A stretch of 64,000 nt of DNA from Roridomyces roridus (Eukaryota; Basidiomycota; Agaricomycetes; Agaricales; Mycenaceae): positions 1-64,000 of the forward strand of contig JARKIF010000158.1 in NCBI GenBank assembly GCA_029378245.1, in the 5' to 3' direction. Positions within the stretch are counted from its first letter, which is position 1, and every line of letters begins with the position of its first letter. The translations under genes were made by a program, and so were the position numbers. Shown in pieces: positions 33,646 to 42,387 of this stretch. Under the pieces are notes generated by a model. That model was not told the DNA's origin. It did no database searches and was given only the letters and a program-made list of their open reading frames with translations.

Positions 33646-35006
33646 CTCATTGAGCTTCCGGTAATCCTGTACCGGTCGAAGGGACCCGTCCTTCTTTTTA
33701 ATAAAAAGAATGCCGAAGCCATCGGCGACTTGGATGGTCTGATCCGTCCACTCTTGAGATTCTCTTCAAGAAACTCGTTCAGCTTTTCTTGCTCGCCTAA
33801 CGAGAGTGGATAGATCTTGCAATCGACAGCCTTTGATCCGGGCTTTAATTCGATCGCATGATCCCAAGGCCGCTTTTCCGGCAATGAGTCAAAGGACTCT
33901 TTTGCGAAAACTTTGACGTACTCCCGGTATTGCTCCGGGATCTTGTCTTCCGTCAATTTTTCCTTTTCTGCCGAAGCCTGTTCGGCCATCTGCTGTGCCT
34001 GCGTTGCCTTGCTTCGCAGCTCCACAACAGGCGCGAAATCGACCAATAGGATCGATTCGCCTTCTTCCACCGCTTCCTCCCGTGTGACACCTTTTCCGGA
34101 TTCCAGTCCGGTCATGCCACATTCTGCCGGACATCGGCTGAACTTCATCGTCTGGTCCCGCCAGTTGATCTCTGGGTTGTGTTTAAACAACCAATCGTAC
34201 CCAATAAACACACGTGCTTTGCCTAAGCCCGTGATCAGGAACTTTTGTCTTTCGACATGCGGGCCGATAGACATGATCATCTCTACGTAATGAGTGATCT
34301 TGCCTTTGGTGTTCTCGGTCCCGTCGGCATTCCTGGCCACAATCGGCATGTCGAGTCTTTTGAGCTCGAAGCCTTCGGCCTTGGCATAGTCCCTGTCCAT
34401 GCATGTGGTGGTACACCCGTTGTCCAGCAACGCACGAATGGAACGTGTTTTCCCCGTGTCCAGTGCTTCCAGCTGGACTGCCACCAACATCTCGTGGTGG
34501 ACACGTTGCCGTTGGAACTCACGCAGCTCCTGAGCTAAGCGTTGTTCCGTCTCTCCCATAGCACGGCGTGCTAGCCATTGTGCGGCCTCTTTCTTCCTGA
34601 GACCGAACGGCACCCGTGTATGCTTAGGCGCTACCTCCTCTTTCGAGGATTGAGCCTCCGCGGCATTGCCGCCCTTTTTCTTCTCACTATTTTTATCACT
34701 GGTTTGGGTTCCAGGGGCCTTTTTAAAAGCGCTCCAGCGCTTGTTCTCTGCATCCATGTGACGATTCTTTAAATTACGTTTCCGATTCTGATTCTCCAAG
34801 ATACGTATTTTTTTTGGCTTTTCTACTTCGCCTACAAGAAATTCTTGTATACTACGTTGTAGGCTAGTTTTTTCTATATAATTTACAGGTACACTATTTT
34901 GCACATTGTTCGTGCTGTCCGTAACCGCCTCTAGCGGTGTAAACTGTCCATGGATAATAGATACAGGAGGGCACACCAGTTCGGCCTTGACCGGGCGCCC
35001 TAACAA
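33642..35006 (-). CDS. Gypsy-1 protease and start of RT (frame -1 to gag)
   Basis: Frame entered from gag by a -1 slip. The aspartic protease active site is DNGCTTTCMD, so Asn replaces the usual Ser/Thr of DSG/DTG. The next region (DHAIELKPGSKAVDCKIYPLSLGEQEKLNEFLEENL...GRIRPSKSPMASAFF) is the classic entry into gypsy RT. The frame then leaves the RT sequence within a T-rich run near 33707. The continuation (KKDGSLRPVQDYRKLNE) lies in the next frame, consistent with loss of one T. This is a mutation, a homopolymer sequencing error or, less likely, a second slip site. Confidence 0.85.
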   Translation of the reverse strand: MLGRPVKAELVCPPVSIIHGQFTPLEAVTDSTNNVQNSVPVNYIEKTSLQRSIQEFLVGEVEKPKKIRILENQNRKRNLKNRHMDAENKRWSAFKKAPGTQTSDKNSEKKKGGNAAEAQSSKEEVAPKHTRVPFGLRKKEAAQWLARRAMGETEQRLAQELREFQRQRVHHEMLVAVQLEALDTGKTRSIRALLDNGCTTTCMDRDYAKAEGFELKRLDMPIVARNADGTENTKGKITHYVEMIMSIGPHVERQKFLITGLGKARVFIGYDWLFKHNPEINWRDQTMKFSRCPAECGMTGLESGKGVTREEAVEEGESILLVDFAPVVELRSKATQAQQMAEQASAEKEKLTEDKIPEQYREYVKVFAKESFDSLPEKRPWDHAIELKPGSKAVDCKIYPLSLGEQEKLNEFLEENLKSGRIRPSKSPMASAFFLLKRRTGPFDRYRITGSSMR

Positions 35007-36103
35007 AAACCCTTCTCGCGGAGTATGGTTGCGAGAGCCTGCAGGTCCTCCTGCGTGTAGTCCTCGGTCTTGATCGACCGGATATTAAATTTCCTCTTGG
35101 GAGGCTCCGGGCACTCCCGTTTCATGTGGCCCTCCTTGCCACAGTTGTAACACTTGAACACGGCCTGCCGCGTTCGATCGACATCCATTGGCGCCGGGTT
35201 TCCGGGAGTGACCCGGGTGGCCAAATGGGGGGCTGTCCCCTGGGGCCTTGGCGGCAGCACCAGTGCCGTGGCCTTGGGGAATTTGGGCGGCGGCTGCTGC
35301 TGTGCCGGCGTCCAAAACATCCCACCTCCCGCTCCCCAGCGAGAGTTGATGAGCTTCCCGCGCTCAATGATGCCGTTGATCGTCATCAACCGGCTTTTCA
35401 ATCCCGAGTAAGTCCCCGGGATCGCAACGCCACCAGCGTAAAGCTGTTTGCGGACCTGGTCCGAGACCAGGATTTCCAGTGCCTGACACAAGAACGTGTC
35501 ATGCAACTCGTTTCCGGGCGCGTAGCCCGCCTGCTCAGCGTTCAGCTCGAACGACTGAAGGAAGTCGGCCAGGGTGGAATTTCCCTGCCGAGTGTTCATC
35601 AGGCGCAACAGCGCCGTCTCCTTGACATTCTGATCCGCGAACGTCGACTCCAACTCCGTCATAAACTCCTCGAAGGAGGGACGGGGCTGATCAAGGCGAA
35701 GGTGCTTCGCCTTCCAGTTCCGTGACCAGTTGGCGGCTGGACACGGAGAACTCTTCTCGTCGCCCAGCAACGAGAGCACAAAGAAAATACGTCTATGATC
35801 CGTATTGAAATCGTGTTCGTATGCCACGAGGTAGGTCGTGACACTGTCGATCCAAGTTTCCCACTTGGATTTGTCATTGCCGTCAAACGGCGGGGGAAGC
35901 CGGGCCAGCGTCATCCTTGCTGGTGCCGGGCGTGGGGGGAGGGCCTGAAGTAACTCAGTCAGGCCATGCTGGGCGGGGATGGAGTCGGGTCGGGTAGGAA
36001 GAGGGCGAGGGGGAGAGCGGGTAGGAGGGCGGGATGGGTAAATTTGGGGAGGGTAGACCGCCTGAGGCTGGTCGTAATGGATGGGACTGTCGTGATGGGA
36101 CAT
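35000..36103 (-). CDS. Gypsy-1 gag with CCHC zinc knuckle
   Basis: Start taken at the first ATG of the open frame (36103, MSHHDSPIHYD); the frame itself is open upstream to about 36320 without an ATG. A Pro-rich N-terminus is followed by the retrotransposon gag domain (FDGNDKSKWETWIDSVTTYL, SFEEFMTELESTF, TRQGNSTLADFLQSFELNAEQ). One CCHC knuckle, CYNCGKEGHMKREC, lies near the C-terminus. The protein ends LREKGFC with the stop at 35000-35002. Confidence 0.9.
   Translation of the reverse strand: MSHHDSPIHYDQPQAVYPPQIYPSRPPTRSPPRPLPTRPDSIPAQHGLTELLQALPPRPAPARMTLARLPPPFDGNDKSKWETWIDSVTTYLVAYEHDFNTDHRRIFFVLSLLGDEKSSPCPAANWSRNWKAKHLRLDQPRPSFEEFMTELESTFADQNVKETALLRLMNTRQGNSTLADFLQSFELNAEQAGYAPGNELHDTFLCQALEILVSDQVRKQLYAGGVAIPGTYSGLKSRLMTINGIIERGKLINSRWGAGGGMFWTPAQQQPPPKFPKATALVLPPRPQGTAPHLATRVTPGNPAPMDVDRTRQAVFKCYNCGKEGHMKRECPEPPKRKFNIRSIKTEDYTQEDLQALATILREKGFC
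35006..35012 (-). promoter_or_regulatory. Gypsy-1 -1 ribosomal frameshift heptamer GGGTTTT
   Basis: On the sense strand the gag codons ...AAG GGT TTT TGT TAG contain G_GGT_TTT in the X_XXY_YYZ register, 3 nt before the gag stop codon. A -1 slip continues in the protease frame without a stop. The same heptamer in the same register occurs in the other two coding-competent elements. Confidence 0.75.
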
Positions 36104-36594
36104 GGCAGGAGCGGCGGTATGGAAGGTGTGGTGGGTGGTGGAGGAAACGGCCAAGAGTTGGTCCGCTACAGAGTTGGCTTCACGGCTAGAGGTGCCGGAA
36201 GAGGAAGAGGAGGGTGCGCGAAACGCTGTCGCGGCTTGGGTAGGAGCGGCACAAAGCCGGTGGTGAATTTCTCGGTCGCAACACTTGCCGATAGAACAGA
36301 CCCGGGCCTTCTACGACTCTCCCGGTATCTGCGCGAGGGTACTCTCCGAAGATTGCCACCCGAACGCCAACGTCTGCTATTGTGCGGGGACGGACTCAAC
36401 GTTTCCCTTAGCACAGCGACTGTCTATCAAAATAGTTCGACAACGAGATGGGCGCTTATTTAACGTCGCGATTTAACGACGTGACGCTTGAGGTATGAAT
36501 GGATCTTCAATTACGAGAGACCAAGTAGTAGGGGGGGGGACGCCGAGGCGTATGGAAAGGATATGTCGGTGGGGAGGTAAGAGCGGTATGAGGG

Positions 36595-36607
36595 TAGACT
36601 TTTATTA
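36595..36607 (-). promoter_or_regulatory. Gypsy-1 self-priming type primer-binding site
   Basis: The sequence abutting the 5' LTR is not a TGG-type tRNA site. Twelve bases at 36595-36606 (plus-strand TAGACTTTTATT) are exactly complementary to twelve bases inside the 5' LTR at 36696-36707. The latter lie about 40 nt downstream of the LTR TATA box (36742-36748). That is the geometry of Tf1 self-priming, where the mRNA 5' end folds back on the PBS. Confidence 0.65.
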
Positions 36608-37083
36608 TGTCACGACAAGACTTGTTTCACGCGTCCAACAGCGGTAAGATGCTGTGGATTGGGTAGTGCGCTACTAAAGCTCGTAAAATGAACTGAATAA
36701 AAGTCTAGGAGAGGGTACAGAATACGACGACTAGCTACTGCTTTTATACTATGAGGAATAGATCTACGATGCTACACTAATTGTCCTGGCTTCCGACATG
36801 CACTATTGTTCTGCATCTTTGTCGTTTCCTATTGTCATGTCTACACCGTGTTCTTCATAGAAGCCTGTCATGATCTGACAGTTCACTGATCGAAAACTTC
36901 ATCCCTCATCCACGCTGTCGTGCATAAATATGAAACTTATCCCACGTCTTTAAATAATGTCTTCCTCGGCTTCTTCTTCAATCCGATCGAGACAGGGTTC
37001 CCATGACTTTAACGCTGTGCGGCGCCAATGTATATCGGGTTTGTTTGGCGTTGTCACGTGCGCAAATAGGTCAGCGCGTGACA
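36608..37083 (-). repeat. Gypsy-1 5' LTR with promoter
   Basis: 476 bp. The sense strand has TATAAAAG (36742-36748) in the LTR, the expected promoter. It appears identical to the 3' LTR copy. Confidence 0.93.
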
Positions 37084-37194
37084 CGAGGCCCTGGTCACGT
37101 TGGGAATCATCTCCCTGCCGTGTGTTCAGCTCCCATTGACATGCGTAACACCTTGTCCGACCACTGTTCTTGCGTGCGCTCATCCTCCTCACAG

Positions 37195-37263
37195 CTACTT
37201 CACAGCTTCGGCCATCGTGACATCAAGCCGGACAACATCGTCATCGACACTCAGAGCTCGTAG
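37195..37263 (+). pseudogene. Protein-kinase catalytic-loop relic
   Basis: A 22-codon segment following a CCTCCTCACAG acceptor-like site encodes LLHSFGHRDIKPDNIVIDTQ and then a stop. HRDIKPDN is the Ser/Thr kinase catalytic loop. No other kinase motif is found within 3 kb on either side, so it is an orphan exon fragment next to the Gypsy-1 insertion. Confidence 0.55.
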
Positions 37264-40151
37264 GTTCGGAACAAGCCCGCGAAGTTCCGGCCCGGCGCGC
37301 CGGGGTCCTTCTTGAAGGGGCTTGCTTCAAAGTCCGTCAGATCTGCGGTTTGTTAGTTCACTTGTACTTCCCCCGTACTTTGCCCCTCCCCCTGGGGCTT
37401 TCTGTCGCACATAGATGACATGCCAGGCTTGCCTGAGACATTTTTTTCCGTATTGAAAACTGCTCAGAACTAACTCTATCTTTGTTCCAATCCAACTTTG
37501 CTGATTTTCTTAAAACCACTGCCTGCAGGTCTACGGAGTGACGATCCGGGCTTATATTGGCGGACTAAATCAATTTTATGGATGTTTAAAGTCTTCCTGA
37601 ATATTTTCAGATTTTCCCCTTCACCAGCTGGAAGCCTGCGCGTCCTCGAATGTGTCGTTTCCCGGCATCAGAGCTGCTGAAACACAGTGATCTCGCTGCG
37701 ATCAAAGTTGTCCTGGCTGGCTCCTGTAAAGACGGATGGCTGCGCGACATCCTCTAGGTCTCTAGTAACTGCCTTGGACTTGGAAGGTGCTTCATGTCGA
37801 ATATTGCAGCTTTTATCGCGCACAGGGTGCATTTAGGGCTCACATCACATTACGTGATAGTGCTGACATGGTGCAGATTTCGACCTGAATCGACCTGTAA
37901 AACCTTCCTCATTGTAATTGTGGATGGATGGCTTGTCCTACCCATAGATTCTACCCTATACAAGCTTCGATTTGAGTCACAGAAAGATCCAATGAGAAAT
38001 GAATATTTTTGAGGCATCTGAAATTTCAGCTGTTTTCGGCCAACTTGCAACCCCCAGAACTCGATAAGGATGTAGGGCCGACAAGCGGCAAGGCCCGCTA
38101 CCGGGGTGTCTTTGGCAGCTGGCTGATTATGCCCATTCAGGTCCATTCCAATTCTTTTCTGCTTCGCATTACAATGTTTGCACGCCAACGAGGAGAAACC
38201 ATATTACAATACTACATGGACACCGGCGTGATACTAGTATGTAGGAAAACGTCATTGGTCACTCACCCATGCGCCGCTCTCTCGCTCCTCTTGCAAGAAA
38301 TCACTGCGAAAGCCCAGCTAAAAAGAGTTAGATGAGGGCATTAAACCATCAAGCAGTCACCGCTGGTCCGTGCGGCGCTTCGCGACGCACTCCCTCGCGC
38401 GTCCCATGATTCCGTTCGAAGGAATTAGAATGCCCAGAGCATTGGCTGAGCTGACGGTACTGCTGAGTAGCCAAATAGCTGGTGAGCTCTGGGATTCCCA
38501 TCGGGGCGTCACATTCTTGCTCATCGTGGTTGGCTAAAAGATTCCGGAGGATGGCATCTCAGCTTGTTGGCACGAATCAGTAAGATAAATGTGATTCACA
38601 TCCAGGAAGCAGTGCTGCGCGGAGTTCTCAACGAAGAGCGAGGTGACAAAGCGTGAGGGGTGGACGAAATTTTCCAAAACGATCCATTCCCGAAATTTAC
38701 TCGACATACAGGGCTGAGAGATGGAAAGGGCTGGAAAGACATGAAAATTTGTCACTGAAGAACGGAGTTTGGATGGGCGGGGTTCACCGACCCGAAAGAT
38801 TGCAGGCGTCAACACTTCGTTGGTCCTGGGAGTTCGGCAACCTCGCAAATGTTGGGCAGTCTGTGAGAGTGTCAGCAGTTAGAATATCGTCAAAGGAAAT
38901 AGCCATACCACATATCCAAGCCCCGACCTCCTGAGGTCAAGACTCTAACGAGAAGGTCGCGAAAGGTAGGGATGGGAGACTGGAGTACAGACATATCATA
39001 TGTGCATCGCAGGCCTGTTCTTGGATCATTGCGTTGGACAGCCTAGCATGAGTCGAGCAATCGAGGGCAAAATATGCAGCACGCACTTGCACCGAGCCCT
39101 TCGCAATTGTCTCCCGGGTAGCAGGCCCTGCGCCAGCTGCGGCCTCACGGCATCCTGAGTCGTCGTCGTCTTCAGGCTGGATAGCGTGAGCCGTATATTG
39201 CCGTAGTTACTGAAAGACGAGACCACTCCTCCGTATACGTTCAAAAGGAGTCCTTGAGCGCGATCGCCGCCGATACTTCCCACTCGACAGGACACGAACA
39301 CGAACCCACAGTCCACTGGGCGACGAGCGGGAGCGACCGAGTGAATTCAAACTGCAAAGTGGTATGTACCTAGTTGGATGAGCACTCAGCAGGCAGAAAG
39401 GCTTCGGGGCAGGGATGGTGGTGGTCTGGGTCAAGAGGAAATGGCGATCTCGTTTACGTAGATCATTGTTCGTCAGCAAGTCACAAGACACAGGCCAATC
39501 CGTGCCGAGAAACCGGCACTCCTGCGGCTCCAGCCAAATTGTGCTACTGACTAAACCTGCTGACGAAAAGTGTGATTTACCGACTGTGCTGTCAAAAGGT
39601 ACTCCCTATTAGAAACCCTTACCTAACGGTAGCGGGAATGAATTTTTCATGGATTATTTGGAACTCCGACACAAAGTTGTAGCTAGAGATATGAACTAAA
39701 AGTTTTGCCAATTAACCCTAGGGCTCTGACTTTTAGTTGTGTTGCTGGAGGGCGATTTTCAAACCCCCCGATCGGCGGACTTTGAAGCAAGCCCCTTCTG
39801 ACGAAGGCCTTGTTGTGTGTGTTTGGTTCGTGATCGGCCTGATGTCGGAACGGGGCTTGTACCGAACCTACAGAGCTCGCGTTGGACCTTATGGACGTTA
39901 AGGTAGCGGAGTACGTAGTCCCGATGGAGGTCGGCTTGGGGTAAAATAAAGTTGACGGATGCAGAGACGGCAACTACAGCGCTCATTTTTAGTCCGAGTC
40001 CGGTGAGCAAAAAGGAAGAAACTACTAGCTTCTCGGACTGTAGACTGCACTCTCTCCGCTCTTGTCTCAATACCTCTGTTTATCTATAGTTTACAATGGA
40101 TTTACAGATTCGATGAAACAACAACAGCAAGCTACATTTAGCTATGCATCG
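37264..40151. other. Gene-poor region with dispersed repeats
   Basis: No complete gene recognised. A 22-bp segment AAGGGGCTTGCTTCAAAGTC at about 37316 recurs in reverse orientation at about 39772-39795. A block around ACCTAACGGTAGCGGGAATG at 39606-39641 recurs at 43660-43695. One short minus-strand frame (39759-40070) looks protein-like in part but has no splice-supported model. Confidence 0.4.
38071..38400 (+). repeat. Dispersed non-coding repeat with terminal hairpin, copy 1
   Basis: Begins TGTAGGGCCGACAAGCGGCA and ends in GTGCGGCGCTTCGCGACGCA followed by CTCCCTCGC. The latter folds as a 9-bp stem (one mismatch) with loop TTC. A second copy with the same ends lies at 42619-42900. No reading frame and no target duplication. 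Confidence 0.5.
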
Positions 40152-40645
40152 TCATTCATCAAAATCATCAAATTCATCCTCCTCGGATGTCTGAGAGGCC
40201 GCACTCCACTCCTCGTCAGTGAACTTGAGCATGGCGTCTATGTAGAAGCAGTCTTAACCCGTGAAATCATACAGTGGAAAACTCACCGTATTCACCCGGG
40301 CCCAAAGTGCGGCACCAATCTTGGTATGCCTTGTCAAATGGAGCCCTCAGCTCTTGGACAGCAGCAGAGGTAGCAGCGACAGATTCTTGGAGCTCTTTAA
40401 GAGTGGGGCGCTGACAATCGGGGTCAGGGGAGAAACCGCAAGTCGGACTGTGTCCCTACACCATCTGGGGCCATTTTTCTGGCCTTCATCACTTGTATCG
40501 CAACGTTTTGGCAGTCTTTGGAAGAGGGATATTGGCTCTGAGGGGGTTTTACTCAAGTTGCGGCGAAGTGATGAGACTATACACACCAAGAGGTTCGCCC
40601 GCATGCGCCGCAGCTCCGCGACCTTCTCCGCACTGATAGTGCCCT

Positions 40646-40905
40646 TGTTGAAGTTCGTGCGTTCACACTGAGATCCGTTAATCAAGAATAAGATTCACAT
40701 GATAGCGGTAAGGCTGGGTGGTACAAGCTTGTGAGGAACTCCCTCTGTATCTACCGTATATATACTATCCTGTGAGTCAACTCGTGAGTCATACCAAAAT
40801 ATTCTTACTAAGTGTTCCATAAATCTGAGTCGAGGTGAGTCGAAGGTTACTAATTACCCGAGGCATCGCCAAGGCGGCTATGTGGTGAATGCTCATTTCC
40901 CAACA
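40646..40905 (-). repeat. TR-GAG 3' LTR
   Basis: 260 bp. Ends TGTTG/CAACA. It differs from the other LTR at three positions seen by eye (in CACATGATAG, ACCGTATATA and GCCAAGGCGG). Confidence 0.9.
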
Positions 40906-41162
40906 CTCCCTCTCAATCGGCACATGGCCGAGAAATCACATCAATCAAATCTCTGTTTGCCGTCAGTCGGCTCAACCCGATTTCAATCGGATCTACACTC
41001 GTCCATCGAGTGTCTGCAAGTCCCCGTTCAGCCGGGTTCTCGGAGTTCCATCACTGTCTCTCTCTCTCTCTCTTTGTCTGAGTCTCTCTTCATCTCTTTG
41101 TCATGGTCCAAATGATTCAAATCCCGAAGTGTTGTCTGCTCCCTCTGAATCCACAAAGTCCT

Positions 41163-41972
41163 TCAAAATGCTGCTGCATAATTTGAACTCTGGGTGTCGT
41201 TGTTCTCGGAATCGGGGCAGTGGTGGGATAAATGGCCTTCCTTCTGGCATCTGTAGCATCGCTGCTTGCCCTCCTTTCCTCCTCCTCTGGCCCAACAATC
41301 TTCTTTCCGATGGCCGGGCTTCCTGCAGTTGCCACATGTAACCTGATACGATGCGCGCATTGCCATTCCACCATTTGACTCTGATAGGGGCCCTCCTCGT
41401 CTTCCCTCTTCGTCCAGTAGTGCTCCTGTCACATCTGCGATCGCATTCAAATCATCCATAGTCGCGGAAAGCTTTGCCGCAATATTTGACCAGGACTCAT
41501 CAAGGTTGAACAACAAGACGTCCATGATGTCTACATCCTCCAATTTGACTCCAATGGCCTTGAGTCTCGTAGAAAGTCCGAGAATTCCAGAAATGTACGT
41601 CTGAATGGGTTGGCTAATGTCATGCTCGTACCCGTAAAATTGACGTTTCAGCGCAATTCTGTTCCCACGACTATTCTTCTGGTACACATTGGACAGGGCT
41701 TTCCAAGCCTCTGGTCCTGTGGTCGCATCTTGAATATACTGGTACTGATCAGGGTCGATGGTCAAACCAATCGAGGTCAGTCCTTCATCAGATTTGATGT
41801 TCCACTTCTCCTGTGCGTCCCTGGTTGATGGTTTCGATTCTGTGCCATTCACAACATTCCAGCATCCAGAACGTCGCAGTACCATAGTAATTGCGAATTT
41901 CCAGTCATGGTAATTAGAGCGGTTCAGTTTCGGTACGTTGGCCAATAACGAGTTAGTGTTCTGTGTCGACAT
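41163..41972 (-). CDS. Copia-type gag with two zinc knuckles
   Basis: 269 aa. The N-terminus KLNRSNYHDWKFAITMVLRR is the copia gag DUF4219-like start. The body (EAWKALSNVYQKNSRGNRIALKRQFY, LLFNLDESWSNIAAKL) is the UBN2 gag domain. Two CCHC knuckles follow, CGNCRKPGHRKEDC and CYRCQKEGHLSHHC. The frame is intact from ATG to stop, so the protein is probably under selection or the insertion is young. A CT microsatellite lies downstream at about 41056-41074. Confidence 0.9.
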   Translation of the reverse strand: MSTQNTNSLLANVPKLNRSNYHDWKFAITMVLRRSGCWNVVNGTESKPSTRDAQEKWNIKSDEGLTSIGLTIDPDQYQYIQDATTGPEAWKALSNVYQKNSRGNRIALKRQFYGYEHDISQPIQTYISGILGLSTRLKAIGVKLEDVDIMDVLLFNLDESWSNIAAKLSATMDDLNAIADVTGALLDEEGRRGGPLSESNGGMAMRASYQVTCGNCRKPGHRKEDCWARGGGKEGKQRCYRCQKEGHLSHHCPDSENNDTQSSNYAAAF

Positions 41973-42046
41973 AGTGTTGAATTCGTAGTGTTAGCTGTTG
42001 AGAACGATATAATCCAAGTAGTTGTTCGTGCAAATCTACGAGCTTG

Positions 42047-42306
42047 TGTTGAAGTTCGTGCGTTCACACTGAGATCCGTTAATCAAGAATAAGATTCACA
42101 CGATAGCGGTAAGGCTGGGTGGTACAAGCTTGTGAGGAACTCCCTCTGTATCTACCATATATATACTATCCTGTGAGTCAACTCGTGAGTCATACCAAAA
42201 TATTCTTACTAAGTGTTCCATAAATCTGAGTCGAGGTGAGTCGAAGGTTACTAATTACCCGAGGCATCGCCGAGGCGGCTATGTGGTGAATGCTCATTTC
42301 CCAACA
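42047..42306 (-). repeat. TR-GAG 5' LTR
   Basis: 260 bp copy on the right side. The bases that follow it on the sense strand (CAAGCTCGTAGATTTGCACG) should be the primer-binding site but do not match the initiator-tRNA type seen in the copia element at 44330; the primer was not identified. Confidence 0.88.
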
Positions 42307-42387
42307 GCCCTCTCCCTGGCTGAGTGTTGGAGATGTTGGTGCGGTGGAGGTTTCGCTGGACTTGACAGGGGTAGACGATGTGGACAT

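Larger units (their letters stand above)
30433..37083 (-). mobile_element. Complete Ty3/gypsy chromovirus LTR retrotransposon (Gypsy-1)
   Basis: 6651-bp element flanked by the 5-bp target duplication CGAGG (30428-30432 and 37084-37088). Two 476-bp LTRs (30433-30908, 36608-37083) begin TGTCACG and end CGTGACA; by eye I find no difference between them, implying a very recent insertion. Sense is the minus strand: 5' LTR on the right, gag, protease, RT, RNase H, integrase, chromodomain, then 3' LTR on the left. The last 45 or so codons of pol lie inside the 3' LTR. The element has a polypurine tract, a -1 frameshift heptamer after gag and a Tf1-like self-priming site. One apparent base deletion breaks the RT frame near 33707. 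Confidence 0.95.
40646..42306 (-). mobile_element. Gag-only copia-type LTR element (TR-GAG)
   Basis: 1661 bp, flanked by the target duplication GCCCT (40641-40645, 42307-42311). Two 260-bp LTRs, 40646-40905 and 42047-42306, begin TGTTG and end CAACA. I count three substitutions between them (about 1.2 percent) and no indel. The interior holds one gag frame and nothing resembling protease, integrase or RT. A polypurine tract GAGAGGGAG precedes the 3' LTR (40906-40914). It must depend on another copia element for mobility. Confidence 0.9.
40152..42387 (-). pseudogene. Small host gene interrupted in exon 1 by a gag-only retrotransposon
   Basis: Coding pieces on the minus strand: 42387-42307 (MSTSSTPVKSSETSTAP...), then after the 40646-42306 element 40640-40587 (TISAEKVAELRRMRANLL), 40410-40287 (RPTLKELQESVAATSAAV..., GPGEY) and 40237-40152 (DAMLKFTDEEWSAASQ, acidic end). 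If the element and one copy of the 5-bp duplication are ignored, all joins are in phase and give about 114 aa with no stop. The acidic tail and helical body suggest a small soluble protein; the family is unknown. The intron 40238-40286 is typical; that at 40411-40586 is long (176 nt). The insertion should disable this allele unless the element is spliced out. Confidence 0.7.

Noticed and set aside
38071..38400. Helitron interpretation of the hairpin repeat
   Set aside because: No CTRR end after the hairpin, no TC start and no A/T insertion sites were found.
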